Shown here: one piece after another, positions 1-8,472 of the stretch
How positions within the stretch are numbered: position 1 is the stretch's first letter
Layout: the number at the start of each line of letters is the position of its first letter
Position numbers and translations under genes: made by a program
Notes under the pieces: model-generated
What the model was told of the DNA's origin: nothing
Databases searched by the model: none
Seen by the model: the letters and a program-made list of their open reading frames with translations, nothing else
Origin: Acidobacteriota bacterium
GTDB lineage: Bacteria > Acidobacteriota > Thermoanaerobaculia > Thermoanaerobaculales > Sulfomarinibacteraceae
DNA length: 63,970 bases
Assembly (NCBI GenBank): GCA_024641545.1
Contig: JAHECW010000007.1
Coordinates: forward strand, 1 to 63,970
Reading direction: 5' to 3'

Positions 1-692
1 TCGAAGCCGCTGTCGAGGTTGATCTGCTGGGCGAGCTTGTTGTTGTTGTCGTGGTTGTACCCGGCGTACTGCACACCGCCGCGGACGCCTTCAAAATCGG
101 TGTCCATGACGAAGTTGACCACGCCGGCCATGGCGTCGGAACCGTAGGTCGTCGACGCGCCGCCGGTCAGGACATCCACGCGCTTGATGAGCGGCGCGGG
201 GACGACGTTGAGGTCAGGGGCGTACGAAAAACCGTCGCCGTTGCCCGGGGGCAGCCGACGGCCGTTGATCAGCACGAGGGTGCGGTTGGGGCCGAGCTGA
301 CGCAGGGAGATGGTGGCCGTACCCGAGGCGCCGTTGGCAACCGTCGAGTTCTGGCCGGCAAACGCCTGCGGCATGGTCTTCACGAGGTCCTCGATGCGGA
401 CCGTGCCGGAATACGTGAGCTCCTGTGGAACCTCCATGACCGTGACCGGGCTGAGGGCGGTCAGATCGGCGCGCGGGATCAGCGAACCGGTGACGGTCAC
501 CTCACCCTCGAACGAGCGCTCCATGGCCTGTTCGATGAGAGCCTGCTGCTCTTCGGCCGTCAGCTCGGCGCTCTCCTGTGCGACGACGGGCGAGACCAGG
601 CACGCGACCGCAATGATGGTTACGAAAAGAAGAGTCCGGGACCGTTCGACACGGAACGGGCTTCTCTCCTCGGTTCTGACTGGTGAATACAT
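1..692 (-). CDS. TonB-dependent receptor, N-terminal part (truncated by window edge)
   Basis: N-terminal 230 residues of an outer-membrane TonB-dependent receptor; the barrel lies beyond the window edge. Start ATG is at 690-692, with a strong GAGGAGG ribosome site about 8 bases upstream. A hydrophobic signal segment around residues 20-36 ends in a VVAQES-like cleavage region. A short linker rich in Glu and Gln follows, then EVTVTGSLIPRADL, which opens the plug domain. The plug contains typical features: VRIEDLVKTMPQ, LRQLGPNRTLVLINGRR, and VDVLTGGASTTYGSDAMAGV (the conserved plug end with TYGSDA and GVVNF). This family takes up large substrates such as siderophores, vitamins, glycans or peptides using energy from ExbB/ExbD/TonB; a tonB-exbB-exbD operon lies at 51-53 kb. 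The substrate cannot be read from the plug. Confidence 0.9.
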   Translation of the reverse strand, partial: MYSPVRTEERSPFRVERSRTLLFVTIIAVACLVSPVVAQESAELTAEEQQALIEQAMERSFEGEVTVTGSLIPRADLTALSPVTVMEVPQELTYSGTVRIEDLVKTMPQAFAGQNSTVANGASGTATISLRQLGPNRTLVLINGRRLPPGNGDGFSYAPDLNVVPAPLIKRVDVLTGGASTTYGSDAMAGVVNFVMDTDFEGVRGGVQYAGYNHDNNNKLAQQINLDSGF

Positions 693-1121
693 CTCCGTTC
701 CTCCTCAGTGGATTCGATGAGAATCCAGGCATCTCGGGACCCGACCGGAGGACCTCTCCGCCCATCGAAGAAATCCAAAAAAATGAGCCATTCCATGCCG
801 ACCTCCTTATTTCGGCGTCGATGGCTTATCGAACTTCCGGTCGATCTCAGTCCTGGTTCTTCATCCTTCGCAACATTACGTTCAAATGGATGAGGAGTTG
901 TTACCAAGTTGCAAAATGTTTTTTGAGATTACATCATTAACAATTGCCTCAATATTTTTCACATTGCCGACAGGCGTTGCCGCGCCGCGCGATCCTCCCG
1001 AGCCGATTTACCCACGCCGCGGCCGCAACCGCGACGGCGCCCGGGGCAGCGGCAGGGTCAGCGACAGGGGGCAGCGGCAGTCCTCCACCGGGAAGCCCCA
1101 GCTGAAGCCGCGTCCCCGCTC
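693..1121. other. Intergenic region, 429 bases, no gene seen
   Basis: Spacer upstream of the receptor gene and downstream of the acyltransferase gene, both on the minus strand. Bases 880-965 are clearly richer in A/T than the surroundings and could hold the receptor promoter, but I cannot fix a convincing -35/-10 pair. Bases about 1041-1080 carry a degenerate hexamer repeat of the GGCAGC/GGACAGC type found in several other spacers of this window. Short open frames here look like chance. Confidence 0.5.
1041..1080. repeat. Degenerate GGCAGC-type hexamer repeat, copy 1
   Basis: Imperfect tandem units of GGCAGC/GGGCAGC/CGACAGG lie just past the stop codon of the acyltransferase gene. The same unit family recurs near 15390, 17719, 20200, 30289 and 43525, always between genes. 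Confidence 0.6.
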
Positions 1122-2039
1122 TCAGCGGCCCTCGCCGGCCGACTCATCTTCCGGCCGCGTGCGCCACCGCCGGTGCATCCACACCCACTGCTCGGGCCAC
1201 GCCCGGACCTGCCACTCGGCCGCGGCGGTGGCCGCAGCGGTGATCTGGTACACCTTTTCTGCGAGTGAGCTCTCGCTGGGCACCTCGATGGGCGGGTGGA
1301 TCTTGATCTTGTGGGTCCCATCCGGCTTGCGGTGGATATAGCCCGGCATGATCGGGCATCGGGCGCGCAGCGCGAGGGTCGCGGCCCCGGAAGGAGTCCA
1401 GGCCAGCTTGTCGAAAAACGGCACGAAAACCCCCGGAATACTCGGGATGTCCTGGTCGATGAGCAGACCGACGCCGCGTCCGCCCTTCAGGGCCTGGAGC
1501 AGCTGCCGCCCGGCCGATGTCCCCCGCAGGATGATCTCGCTGCCGAATCGGGTGCGCAGCGTGTTCACCAAGCTGTCGACACGGGAATCGTCGAGCTCAC
1601 GCACGGCAACGGTGATGGGAATCCCGGCGGCCGCCAATCGGGCATTGAGCATCTCCCAGTTACCCAGGTGCCCGGTGGCGAGGATGCCTCCCCGGCCCCC
1701 TTCGAGAGCACTCCAGACATGCTCGAGGCCCTCCACCTCGCAGACCCGCAGTACGTCTTCCGGTTTGGCGCGCCAAAGCCAGGCAATCTCGGCCAGCACG
1801 CGGCCGAGATGATCGGCGCAACCCGTCATGATCCGGTCGCGTTCCCGCCGCTCGAGTTCGGGGAAGGCGATTTCGAGGTTCTCCTGCATCCGTCTGCGCT
1901 CCCGCTTGGCGAATCGGAGCGCGAAGCGGGAGGCGACCGGCACGAGCCTCCGGGTCAGACCCAGGGGGAGCCGGCTCCCGACAACGAGAACCCCCCGCAG
2001 GACGTGAAAGGCGAGATTGTCGCGGGTGCGGCGGTCCAT
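1122..2039 (-). CDS. Lysophospholipid/lipid A acyltransferase, LpxL/HtrB family
   Basis: 305-residue inner-membrane acyltransferase of the LpxL/LpxM (HtrB) family, which transfers a secondary acyl chain onto lipid A or a related lipid. Hydrophobic N-terminal segment at residues 10-42. The catalytic H-x4-E motif is visible as HLGNWE, His124 and Glu129, after the strand GGILATG. Other family features: RFGSEIILR, GVGLLIDQD (about residues 185-193) and FVPFFDKLAWTPSGAATLA. Length fits the family. I chose the ATG at 2037-2039 because the reading frame upstream runs into a perfect hairpin (2054-2106) and because a -10-like TACACT lies exactly six bases upstream; there is no usable ribosome site, so a leaderless transcript is likely. 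The call implies an LPS-type outer membrane. Exact acyl donor and acceptor are unknown. Confidence 0.85.
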   Translation of the reverse strand: MDRRTRDNLAFHVLRGVLVVGSRLPLGLTRRLVPVASRFALRFAKRERRRMQENLEIAFPELERRERDRIMTGCADHLGRVLAEIAWLWRAKPEDVLRVCEVEGLEHVWSALEGGRGGILATGHLGNWEMLNARLAAAGIPITVAVRELDDSRVDSLVNTLRTRFGSEIILRGTSAGRQLLQALKGGRGVGLLIDQDIPSIPGVFVPFFDKLAWTPSGAATLALRARCPIMPGYIHRKPDGTHKIKIHPPIEVPSESSLAEKVYQITAAATAAAEWQVRAWPEQWVWMHRRWRTRPEDESAGEGR

Positions 2040-2045
2040 GCTCCG

Positions 2046-2051
2046 AGTGTA
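2046..2051 (-). promoter_or_regulatory. -10 hexamer TACACT, six bases before the acyltransferase ATG
   Basis: Reading the minus strand, TACACT is followed by six bases (cggagc) and then ATG. This would place the transcription start on the start codon. No -35 consensus is evident; the -35 position falls inside the adjoining hairpin. Confidence 0.45.
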
Positions 2052-2053
2052 GC

Positions 2054-2106
2054 TTTTTCTCGAGGAATCGGCATTGGCAGAGCCGATGCCGATTCCTCGA
2101 GAAAAA
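2054..2106. terminator. Perfect 21-base inverted repeat with T/A-tract ends
   Basis: Arms 2054-2074 and 2086-2106 are exact reverse complements, beginning TTTTTCTCGAGGAATCGG, around an 11-base centre that can itself pair GGC with GCC. It has the form of a bidirectional intrinsic terminator, but it lies between two divergently transcribed genes, directly behind the -10 of the acyltransferase gene. It could insulate the two promoters from antisense read-through, or be a REP/MITE-like insertion. Confidence 0.6.
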
Positions 2107-2271
2107 GGCGGTTGGGGCGCCCGGAGTCTTTTCAGAGATGTCTGCCGCCGAACGGGAGAACCGATCCTTGGAGAAGTCACGGGCGACGATTCGATCGGAG
2201 GGAGATCTTCGCGCGTTGCGTCACCGACACGGGACCCGGTTCGTTGTAGAGTACCTGCCGGGGGAATGCAG

Positions 2272-4923
2272 ATGAAACGGACCTTCACGAAAACTCGTCT
2301 CACCACCGTCTCGATGGTGCTTCTGGCCGCGACCGCCGCCCTGGCGATGGAACCGCCGACCGCCGACCAGCTCGAGCGTTACCGACAGGACGGGACGCTG
2401 GCCGCGAGAGCCGATTCCGCGCGTTCGTTCGGTAATCACCAGATGGCGCCGCAACTCGCGGCACGGGCCGGGTCGCCCTCGGCCGCGCTCAAGGCCCTCC
2501 CCGATGCGCCGTCGGTCCTCCCGTCCGACGGGTCGCCGCGGGTGCTCACCCTGCTCATCGCCTTCTCCGACATGTTGGGCGTGACCGATCCCGCCGTCGT
2601 CGACGACCGGATCTTCGGCGATGGCGAGACCAGCGCATATCCCTATGAAAGCCTGACCAACTTCTACCGCCGGGCCTCCTTTGGTCAACTCGAGATCACC
2701 GGGTCGACTCTCGGCTGGTACACCACCGCCTACCCGCGATCCGAGGTCGCCCAGAGCTACACTGGACGCCAGGCGCTCATCAAGGAGGCCTTCACCCACT
2801 ACGACAACGAGGGTCACGACTTCTCTCAGTACGACAACGACGGCGACGGCGTCATCGACTATCTCGCCATCGTCTGGACCGGAGAGCACGGCGAGTGGGC
2901 CGAGTTCTGGTGGGGTTACCAGACCAGCTTCTACAACGACAACTTCACGGTCGACGGCGTTCGGATCGGCACCTACTCATGGCAGTGGGAGAACTACACC
3001 TGGCCGGGCGAGTTCTCGCCGGAGGTGATCATCCACGAAACCGGCCACGCCCTCGGGCTGCCCGACTACTACGACTACGACGACGCCATCGGCCCCAAGG
3101 GAGGCGTCGGCGGTCTCGACCAGATGGACAGCAACTGGGGTGACCACAACGCATTCTCGAAGTGGGTGCTCGGGTGGCTGACCCCCGAGATCTACAATCA
3201 GGACGCGCACGAGCTTCTGCTGGCGCCATCGGATTCCATTCCCCAGGCGGCGGTGATGATGCACGGCGACGCCGTCAGCGATCCTTTTGCCGAGTACTAC
3301 CTGGTCCAGCACCGGCGCCGCCAGGGCAACGACGCCCAGATCCCCAACGACGGACTCCTGATCTGGCACGTCGACGCCCGCGTCGACGCCGCCGGCAACC
3401 TCCTCTATGACAACTCCTACACCGAGCACAAGTTGCTCCGCCTCATGGAGGCCGATGGCCTCGAGGAGATCGACCTCGGAGGCCGCGCCGATGCCGGCGA
3501 TTTCTACATCCCCGGGGATCTCTTCGACACCGCAACCCGCCCGGCCTCGCTCCGTTATGACGGAGTGCCGACCAACATCGCCATCAGCGCCATCGCCGCC
3601 GCCGGCGACAACCTGAGTCTCGATGCCGATCTCGGCTCCGGCTGTGCTCTCTGGTGCGACGCCTCGGTCACGCCGAACGCCTGGCCGGGTCTGCCGGTGT
3701 CATTCAACGGCTCCCTGGACACCGCCAACTGCGACGGGACTCCCGCCTACGGCTGGGTCTTCGGCGACGGCGCCGGCTCCGGCGACACCAGCGCTTCTCA
3801 CGCCTATGTCTCGACCGGGACCTTTGACTGGACCGTCACCGCCGAACTCGAAGACGCGACATGCGCTCACCAAGGGCGCCTCACGGTCTGCACCGAGATC
3901 CCGTGCTGGCAGTGGTCCCCGGCCGAACCCATGATCGAAGCCCGAACCCAGCACGCCGCCGTCCAACTTGATGATGGTCGGATCCTGGTCGTCGGCGGCG
4001 CCGACGCGACGCCCGAGATCTTCGACCCGGCGACCGGAACGTGGACCGCCGCGGCGCCGACCATCGGTCCTCATTACCGAACCGAGGCGGTCGTTCTCGA
4101 TGACGGTCGGGTTCTGGTCGTGGGCAGCGAGTCCGTCGACGATCCCGACAGCGAGATCTACGACCCGCTGAGCGACACCTGGTCGACCACGGGCCAGCTC
4201 AACCACGATCGAACCGCCCACTCGGCCATCGCCCTTTCCGACGGCCGGGTCCTGGTCGCCGGAGGGCGCTTCGGGACCTACCCCCACCGCGAGACCGTCG
4301 AAGAGATCGAGGTCTTCGATCCGGCATCCGAAACATGGACGGTGGTCGGCTCTCTCGCCGGCGAACGGGCTTATCCAGGGTTGGCCGCGCTCCAGGACGG
4401 CCGGACGCTCATCGTCGGCGCCCGCGAGGCAACTCTCTTCGATCCGGTATCGGACACCCTCAGACGAGCCGCGCCGCTGCCGGCGGAATGGCAGGGGCCC
4501 GTCGCCGTCACCCTCGATGACGGGCGGGTTCTGCTGACGGGCATCGCCAACGCCCCCATGACCCTGCTGTGGAACCCCGCCGACGGCCGCTGGACCATCG
4601 CCGGTCCGACCGGCACGCTGCGCCAACTCCCGACCGTCACGAAACTCCCCGACGGGCTGGTTCTCGTGACCGGCGGCTTCGACATGTCGGGCTCACCGAT
4701 GGCCACGACGGAGTTCTTCGACCCGGCAACCCTGTCGTGGTCGGCGGGGTCCTCCCTCACCGCTGGGCGCGCCGGTCATTCGGCCATCCTGACGGCCACG
4801 GGGCAGCTGTTTCTCGCCGGCGGCGCCACCAGTTCAGGCTCATCAGGATTCACCAACGCCACCGAGATCTTCGTGCGACCGACCACCCCGCCGCGGGGGA
4901 TCGCGGGGCGGCACTCACCTTGA
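2272..4923 (+). CDS. Secreted M6-family metalloprotease with PKD domain and kelch-like propeller
   Basis: 883-residue secreted protease. Start ATG 2272 sits seven bases after a GGGGG ribosome site; an ATG two codons earlier is too close to it. Signal peptide at residues 1-24 (MKRTFTKTR, then a hydrophobic stretch ending AAALAM). The M6 (immune inhibitor A-like) zinc site is HETGHALGLPD at residues 255-265, followed by the family signature GGLDQMDSNWGDHNAFSKW. Residues about 460-545 form a PKD-like beta domain (VFGDGAGSGDTSASHAY). Residues about 550-875 hold roughly six kelch-type repeats, each with a DDGRVLVVGG-like strand and an EIFDPATGTW-like strand, predicting a beta propeller for glycan or protein binding. 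It lacks the short C-terminal tail found on other secreted proteins here. Substrate unknown. Confidence 0.88.
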   Translation: MKRTFTKTRLTTVSMVLLAATAALAMEPPTADQLERYRQDGTLAARADSARSFGNHQMAPQLAARAGSPSAALKALPDAPSVLPSDGSPRVLTLLIAFSDMLGVTDPAVVDDRIFGDGETSAYPYESLTNFYRRASFGQLEITGSTLGWYTTAYPRSEVAQSYTGRQALIKEAFTHYDNEGHDFSQYDNDGDGVIDYLAIVWTGEHGEWAEFWWGYQTSFYNDNFTVDGVRIGTYSWQWENYTWPGEFSPEVIIHETGHALGLPDYYDYDDAIGPKGGVGGLDQMDSNWGDHNAFSKWVLGWLTPEIYNQDAHELLLAPSDSIPQAAVMMHGDAVSDPFAEYYLVQHRRRQGNDAQIPNDGLLIWHVDARVDAAGNLLYDNSYTEHKLLRLMEADGLEEIDLGGRADAGDFYIPGDLFDTATRPASLRYDGVPTNIAISAIAAAGDNLSLDADLGSGCALWCDASVTPNAWPGLPVSFNGSLDTANCDGTPAYGWVFGDGAGSGDTSASHAYVSTGTFDWTVTAELEDATCAHQGRLTVCTEIPCWQWSPAEPMIEARTQHAAVQLDDGRILVVGGADATPEIFDPATGTWTAAAPTIGPHYRTEAVVLDDGRVLVVGSESVDDPDSEIYDPLSDTWSTTGQLNHDRTAHSAIALSDGRVLVAGGRFGTYPHRETVEEIEVFDPASETWTVVGSLAGERAYPGLAALQDGRTLIVGAREATLFDPVSDTLRRAAPLPAEWQGPVAVTLDDGRVLLTGIANAPMTLLWNPADGRWTIAGPTGTLRQLPTVTKLPDGLVLVTGGFDMSGSPMATTEFFDPATLSWSAGSSLTAGRAGHSAILTATGQLFLAGGATSSGSSGFTNATEIFVRPTTPPRGIAGRHSP

Positions 4924-5040
4924 ACGGAGGCAGTGGTACGACGGGAGACCTCAGGGGTTAGACCTCAGACGTCGAGCGTTGGAGGTTTTCGGGTGAGGAG
5001 CCGGGCCGCTCACGTCTCACTTCCTGCCTTCCTCACCACC

Positions 5041-6116
5041 TCACGCCTCGGCGGTGATGGTCTCGTGAAGGTCGGCAAAAGCCTCGCCGGCCTCACGGAA
5101 GAACTCAGAGGCGGGGTCCCTGCCGACGAAACCGACCACGTGGATCCCATCGCGGATCCGCCGAAGATCCGCGAGGTGGTCGCTCCAGCAGCGATCGGTG
5201 ACGATCAGGACGAGTCGCCTTTCGACCTCCTCGAGGAGCGTGCGACCGCAGGATTCGCAGAGCCCGAGCCAACGCTCGGGACAGCGGTCCTCCAACAACC
5301 CAGGCCGCGTCTCGCCGAGGAGAACCTCCTGCCGCCAACCCTGGAGGGACTGCCTTTGGGTCTCCACAACCGCGGAGAGCTCCCACAACCGACGCCGGGT
5401 GTCGAAGCTCTCGCCCTCGATGATCCGCTGGGCGCGGGAGATCTCATGGGCGAGCACGGGCGAGTCTGCGGGGCTGTCCTGCCGGGCGGGCAATACGCGC
5501 GCGCCGATCAGCTTCCCGACCCCGTAACGCTGGATCAGCGGGTCCTCCAGGCTGACGAAGAACCGTGACGATCCCGGGTCCCCCTGCCGGCCGGCGCGCC
5601 CGCGCAGCTGCCGGTCGATCCGACGACTTTCGTGGCGGTTTGTCCCGATGACGTAGAGGCCTTCGAGCTCGACGACACGGACGCACCGGTTGTGCGGCGG
5701 CACGACCACCACCCGGAGATCGTAGAGGTTGTCGCGGCTGAGAAACCGCTCCACCCTGGCAGATCCTGCCTCGGTGAGAAAGATGTTGTGTCCGTACTCG
5801 TCGGTGTCGAAGTCGATCTCCGGATCGAGCCTCCGGGCGAGGGCGGCAACCGAGACCGGCATAGACGGGACCCATCCACGCCGCATCCCGCCGGGCGAGA
5901 TAGTCGTTGAAAGTCAGCACGTGGGCGCCGCCCCCGTTGACGGCCGCGAAGCTCGCCGGCGACGCGCTCGAGCGAATCATCATCGAGGTGCCGAAGACGC
6001 TCTCCGACGGCGTCGATGCGCCTCAGCTGCGGCGCGAAGGACTCGATTCCGACCTCCACCGGGTCGCCGAGCCAGCGGCGAAATCGGCGTTTCAGCCCGC
6101 CCGCAGTCCCGCCTAT
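5041..6116 (-). pseudogene. secA-like pseudogene with two frame changes and large internal deletions
   Basis: Remnant of a SecA-type translocase ATPase spread over all three minus frames. Frame 1 (about 6100-5960) gives LKRRFRRWLG...[10 protein letters not shown], like the SecA N-terminus. Frame 2 (about 5950-5850) gives [19 protein letters not shown], the block that follows Walker A in SecA. Frame 3 (5886-5041) gives [18 protein letters not shown], then [20 protein letters not shown] with [19 protein letters not shown], and ends with a helical scaffold-like region ([15 protein letters not shown]). Walker A, Walker B and most of the motor are missing, as is the C-terminal zinc tail. A good ribosome site (GGGAGG) sits six bases before an ATA (6116-6114) in frame with the N-terminal part, which looks like a mutated ATG. 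Full SecA is about 850-900 residues; only about 340 codons remain. A functional secA must lie elsewhere. Confidence 0.8.
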
Positions 6117-6397
6117 GACGCACCTCCCTGCGATCGCGACACGTCGATCGGATGGCGCCGGCCGGGTCTTCGGGTGATGATCCGAATCAGCATGATCGTG
6201 ACGGCATCATACCCGCCCGCCGGTGATCGGCTCCCGGCTGTCCGAGTTTTCTCATCTTGGGGTGGCTCGTTCCAAACCGGCACGCTTCCGCACTTCTTGG
6301 TCTCATCCCCATTGGCTTCAATCCGGCACGGAACGTGCAACATTTCGGGTGACGGTTGAAACGCCGCCCGTCGGGCGAGACTCGAAGGGAGAATTTG
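6117..6397. other. Intergenic spacer, A/T-richer
   Basis: 281 bases between the divergent secA remnant and the small plus-strand gene at 6398. The only structured signal I see is a GG-N10-GC pair at 6325-6338 that resembles a sigma-54 promoter core. Confidence 0.4.
6325..6338 (+). promoter_or_regulatory. Possible sigma-54-type -24/-12 promoter
   Basis: CGGCACG-GAAC-GTGCA compared with the sigma-54 consensus TGGCACG-N4-TTGCA. The invariant GG and GC dinucleotides are 10 bases apart as required; two flanking T residues are replaced. It is about 60 bases upstream of the ATG at 6398. One such match can arise by chance. Confidence 0.25.
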
Positions 6398-6775
6398 ATG
6401 AGCGACGAATCTCGAGGCAATGGGGACCGACGTCCGGAATGGTTCGCCGATTTCGAGGACAAGCTTGTCGATCTCATCCGGACGGCCCCGGGTTCACAGA
6501 CCCAGGACCTCGGAGCCTGCCTGACGGTGCTCATCCCGCGCGGCGGCAGCGCCGACAACGCGGTCTTCGGCGGGCTCGTCACCTCGAAGGACGAGCACCC
6601 CAGCCAGATGCAGGCGGAGCTCCTCACCGCGGTCGTTTGGGCCCTGCTGACCGATGGTGTCGCACCGGATGTTCTCAGGGCGACATTCGATCACTCGATG
6701 AAGGCCGCCGAGCCCGTGACAACCGAGCTCGACATCCTTCGGATGGACGAGGGTGAAGACGAACCCATCAACTGA
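6398..6775 (+). CDS. Hypothetical protein, 125 residues
   Basis: Not recognised. Start ATG at 6398 has a ribosome site (AAGGGAG) seven bases upstream. The protein is acidic, soluble and without signal peptide or membrane segment. It begins MSDESRGNGDRRPEWFADFEDKLVDLIRTAPG, has a central ACLTVLIPRGGSADNAVFGG segment, then a helical region containing AELLTAVVWALLTDGVAPDVLR, and ends with an acidic tail (MDEGEDEPIN). Helical content and size would fit a small adaptor or regulatory protein, but nothing specific shows a function. It is convergent with the GHKL/transglutaminase unit. Confidence 0.65.
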   Translation: MSDESRGNGDRRPEWFADFEDKLVDLIRTAPGSQTQDLGACLTVLIPRGGSADNAVFGGLVTSKDEHPSQMQAELLTAVVWALLTDGVAPDVLRATFDHSMKAAEPVTTELDILRMDEGEDEPIN

Positions 6776-6939
6776 ACGGATCTTCGGATGTCACCGGTTC
6801 TTCGACTCTCACGAACCGGCATGCGCCCGAGACACGCACCACGATTCGCCCACGCGCTCGCTTGAATGCGACCTTGGCCGTTGTGGTGCGGCCGCCCCGC
6901 TTGCAAGGCACCGGTGACGGAGTGTCATTGGGAGCAAGC

Positions 6940-8472
6940 TCAGAAATGACCCGATTCCGATTCGCGGGATGGGCCGGCCATGTTGTCGCGCCACCGGTCC
7001 CTGACTTCGCGGGGGATGTCGAGATCGTTGCCGACGACCGCGAGCAGGGCCGGGTAGAGCCATTCATCACCTGAGGCCAATACCGCCGCAGCGGCCCGGA
7101 CTTCGGGCCGATCCCGCCCCGCAATGCACCTCGACCGACGGCGTCTCACCATCCCGGCGCCGTCACCCAGCGCAAGCTCGACACCCGCGGCGGCAGCGGC
7201 GTCCACCAGCCGGCGCTCACCCTCGGTGAGCTGTCGGGGGTTGACGGCCCGAGGACCCCAAAGACCACGGGCGGCGTGCCAGCCACGACCGAGAACATCA
7301 ACCACCGCGGCCCCGAGTTGGAGCCGCCGCCGCCCGCCGTCGGGACTTTCGATTCTGATACCGAGCAGCTCGTTGAGCAGACTGCGTTCCTCGGTGGAGG
7401 CCTCGATCAGGAGCTCCTCGAGATCGCCGTCATCGCCGGATCCGGGTTCAACCGCCACAACCACCCCACCCTGGTGCCCCGCCCACGTCAACAGTGCCGA
7501 CGGCGACTCCATCCACCGCCGCGCCCCTTCCCGGACAGGAACAACAGGAGAGGCCAACACCTGCTCCCGACGAAGACCGAGGGTGGCGGATCGAAGGAGC
7601 AGCGTGGTCACCCGGCTGCGCACCGCCTCGTCCACCGACGGCAACCGATCGACAAGCAGCAGCAGCATCCGGACCGCCTCGTCGATCAGACGATCGAGGT
7701 GGGGGTTGGCCGCCGCCCTGAGTTCGTCGGCGCTGGACCCGGCCGGCGCCTCCCGGCTCATTTCGACGGCGGCCGAGAAGGCGGGGAACCCCGGGACCAC
7801 CGCTCGCGCGGTAAGGACCCCGTGTTCGAGGAGCCAGAGGGTGGGGACATCACCCGTGGCCGTCACCGCGAGCTCACCTGGCAACGGATCGGTGATCCGC
7901 ATCCGATAGAGGCCCTCGGGAAACCCACGCTCGACCGGTCGGCCGCAGATTTCAACCGGAATCGGGAAAAACCGCAGCGCCGTCCGAAGCCAGGCCGACG
8001 CTCGACGAGACTCGAGCCCGCGGCACCGCCAGGTCAGGGTCGTCGACGGGGGACCGGTCTCGAGCTCGTCGTTGCCGAGCCCGACGCGGCCGCCCCGAGC
8101 TTCCATCCGGCTCGACCCGCCCGCGGTCCGAACGACCAGCTCCAGCCGGGCGCCCGGGAAACCCGTCGCCCACAGCAGGGCCGAAAGACCCGCGTCCTCG
8201 ACCCGGGCGATCGCGGCCTGCCGTCGCATCCGCGGGGCCTCGCGATCGAAGACCCGCGCCAGGTCGCTCAGCTCCTCGTCGTCGGCGAGCACCCCATCAC
8301 AGCGAAAACAAAACCCGCCCCACACCTTCTCGATCGCCACCCTGGCGACACCGCGGGCGTTGGCGAGCCGCACCAACTCGGCCGGAACCTGCCAGGAGCC
8401 CTGGAGCTGGGCGCTGCACAGGGTCGCAACCTCGGCGGCGACATCGATGGCGAGGAGATCATCGGCCCTCAT
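6940..8472 (-). CDS. Uncharacterised partner of the GHKL ATPase/transglutaminase protein
   Basis: 510-residue cytoplasmic protein, no signal peptide or clear membrane segment. Its ATG (8470-8472) overlaps the stop of the upstream gene as ATGA, so the two are translationally coupled. I do not recognise a named family. The first 230 residues follow the order of an Hsp90-like N-terminal half without its nucleotide motifs: AELVRLANARGVARVAIEKV, VEDAGLSALLWATGFPGARLELVV, then TTLTWRCRGLESRRASAWLRTALRFF and PIPVEICGRPVERG, which resembles the middle (transducer) region. The second half has VTTLLLRSATLGLRREQVLASPVVPV and LLTWAGHQGGVVVAVEP, patterns seen after the ATPase in sacsin/HtpG-like proteins. 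Cys82 and Cys85 (FCFRCDG) could bind metal only with help from elsewhere. Inference: a degenerate paralogue or client adaptor for the adjacent ATPase. Confidence 0.6.
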   Translation of the reverse strand: MRADDLLAIDVAAEVATLCSAQLQGSWQVPAELVRLANARGVARVAIEKVWGGFCFRCDGVLADDEELSDLARVFDREAPRMRRQAAIARVEDAGLSALLWATGFPGARLELVVRTAGGSSRMEARGGRVGLGNDELETGPPSTTLTWRCRGLESRRASAWLRTALRFFPIPVEICGRPVERGFPEGLYRMRITDPLPGELAVTATGDVPTLWLLEHGVLTARAVVPGFPAFSAAVEMSREAPAGSSADELRAAANPHLDRLIDEAVRMLLLLVDRLPSVDEAVRSRVTTLLLRSATLGLRREQVLASPVVPVREGARRWMESPSALLTWAGHQGGVVVAVEPGSGDDGDLEELLIEASTEERSLLNELLGIRIESPDGGRRRLQLGAAVVDVLGRGWHAARGLWGPRAVNPRQLTEGERRLVDAAAAAGVELALGDGAGMVRRRRSRCIAGRDRPEVRAAAAVLASGDEWLYPALLAVVGNDLDIPREVRDRWRDNMAGPSRESESGHF

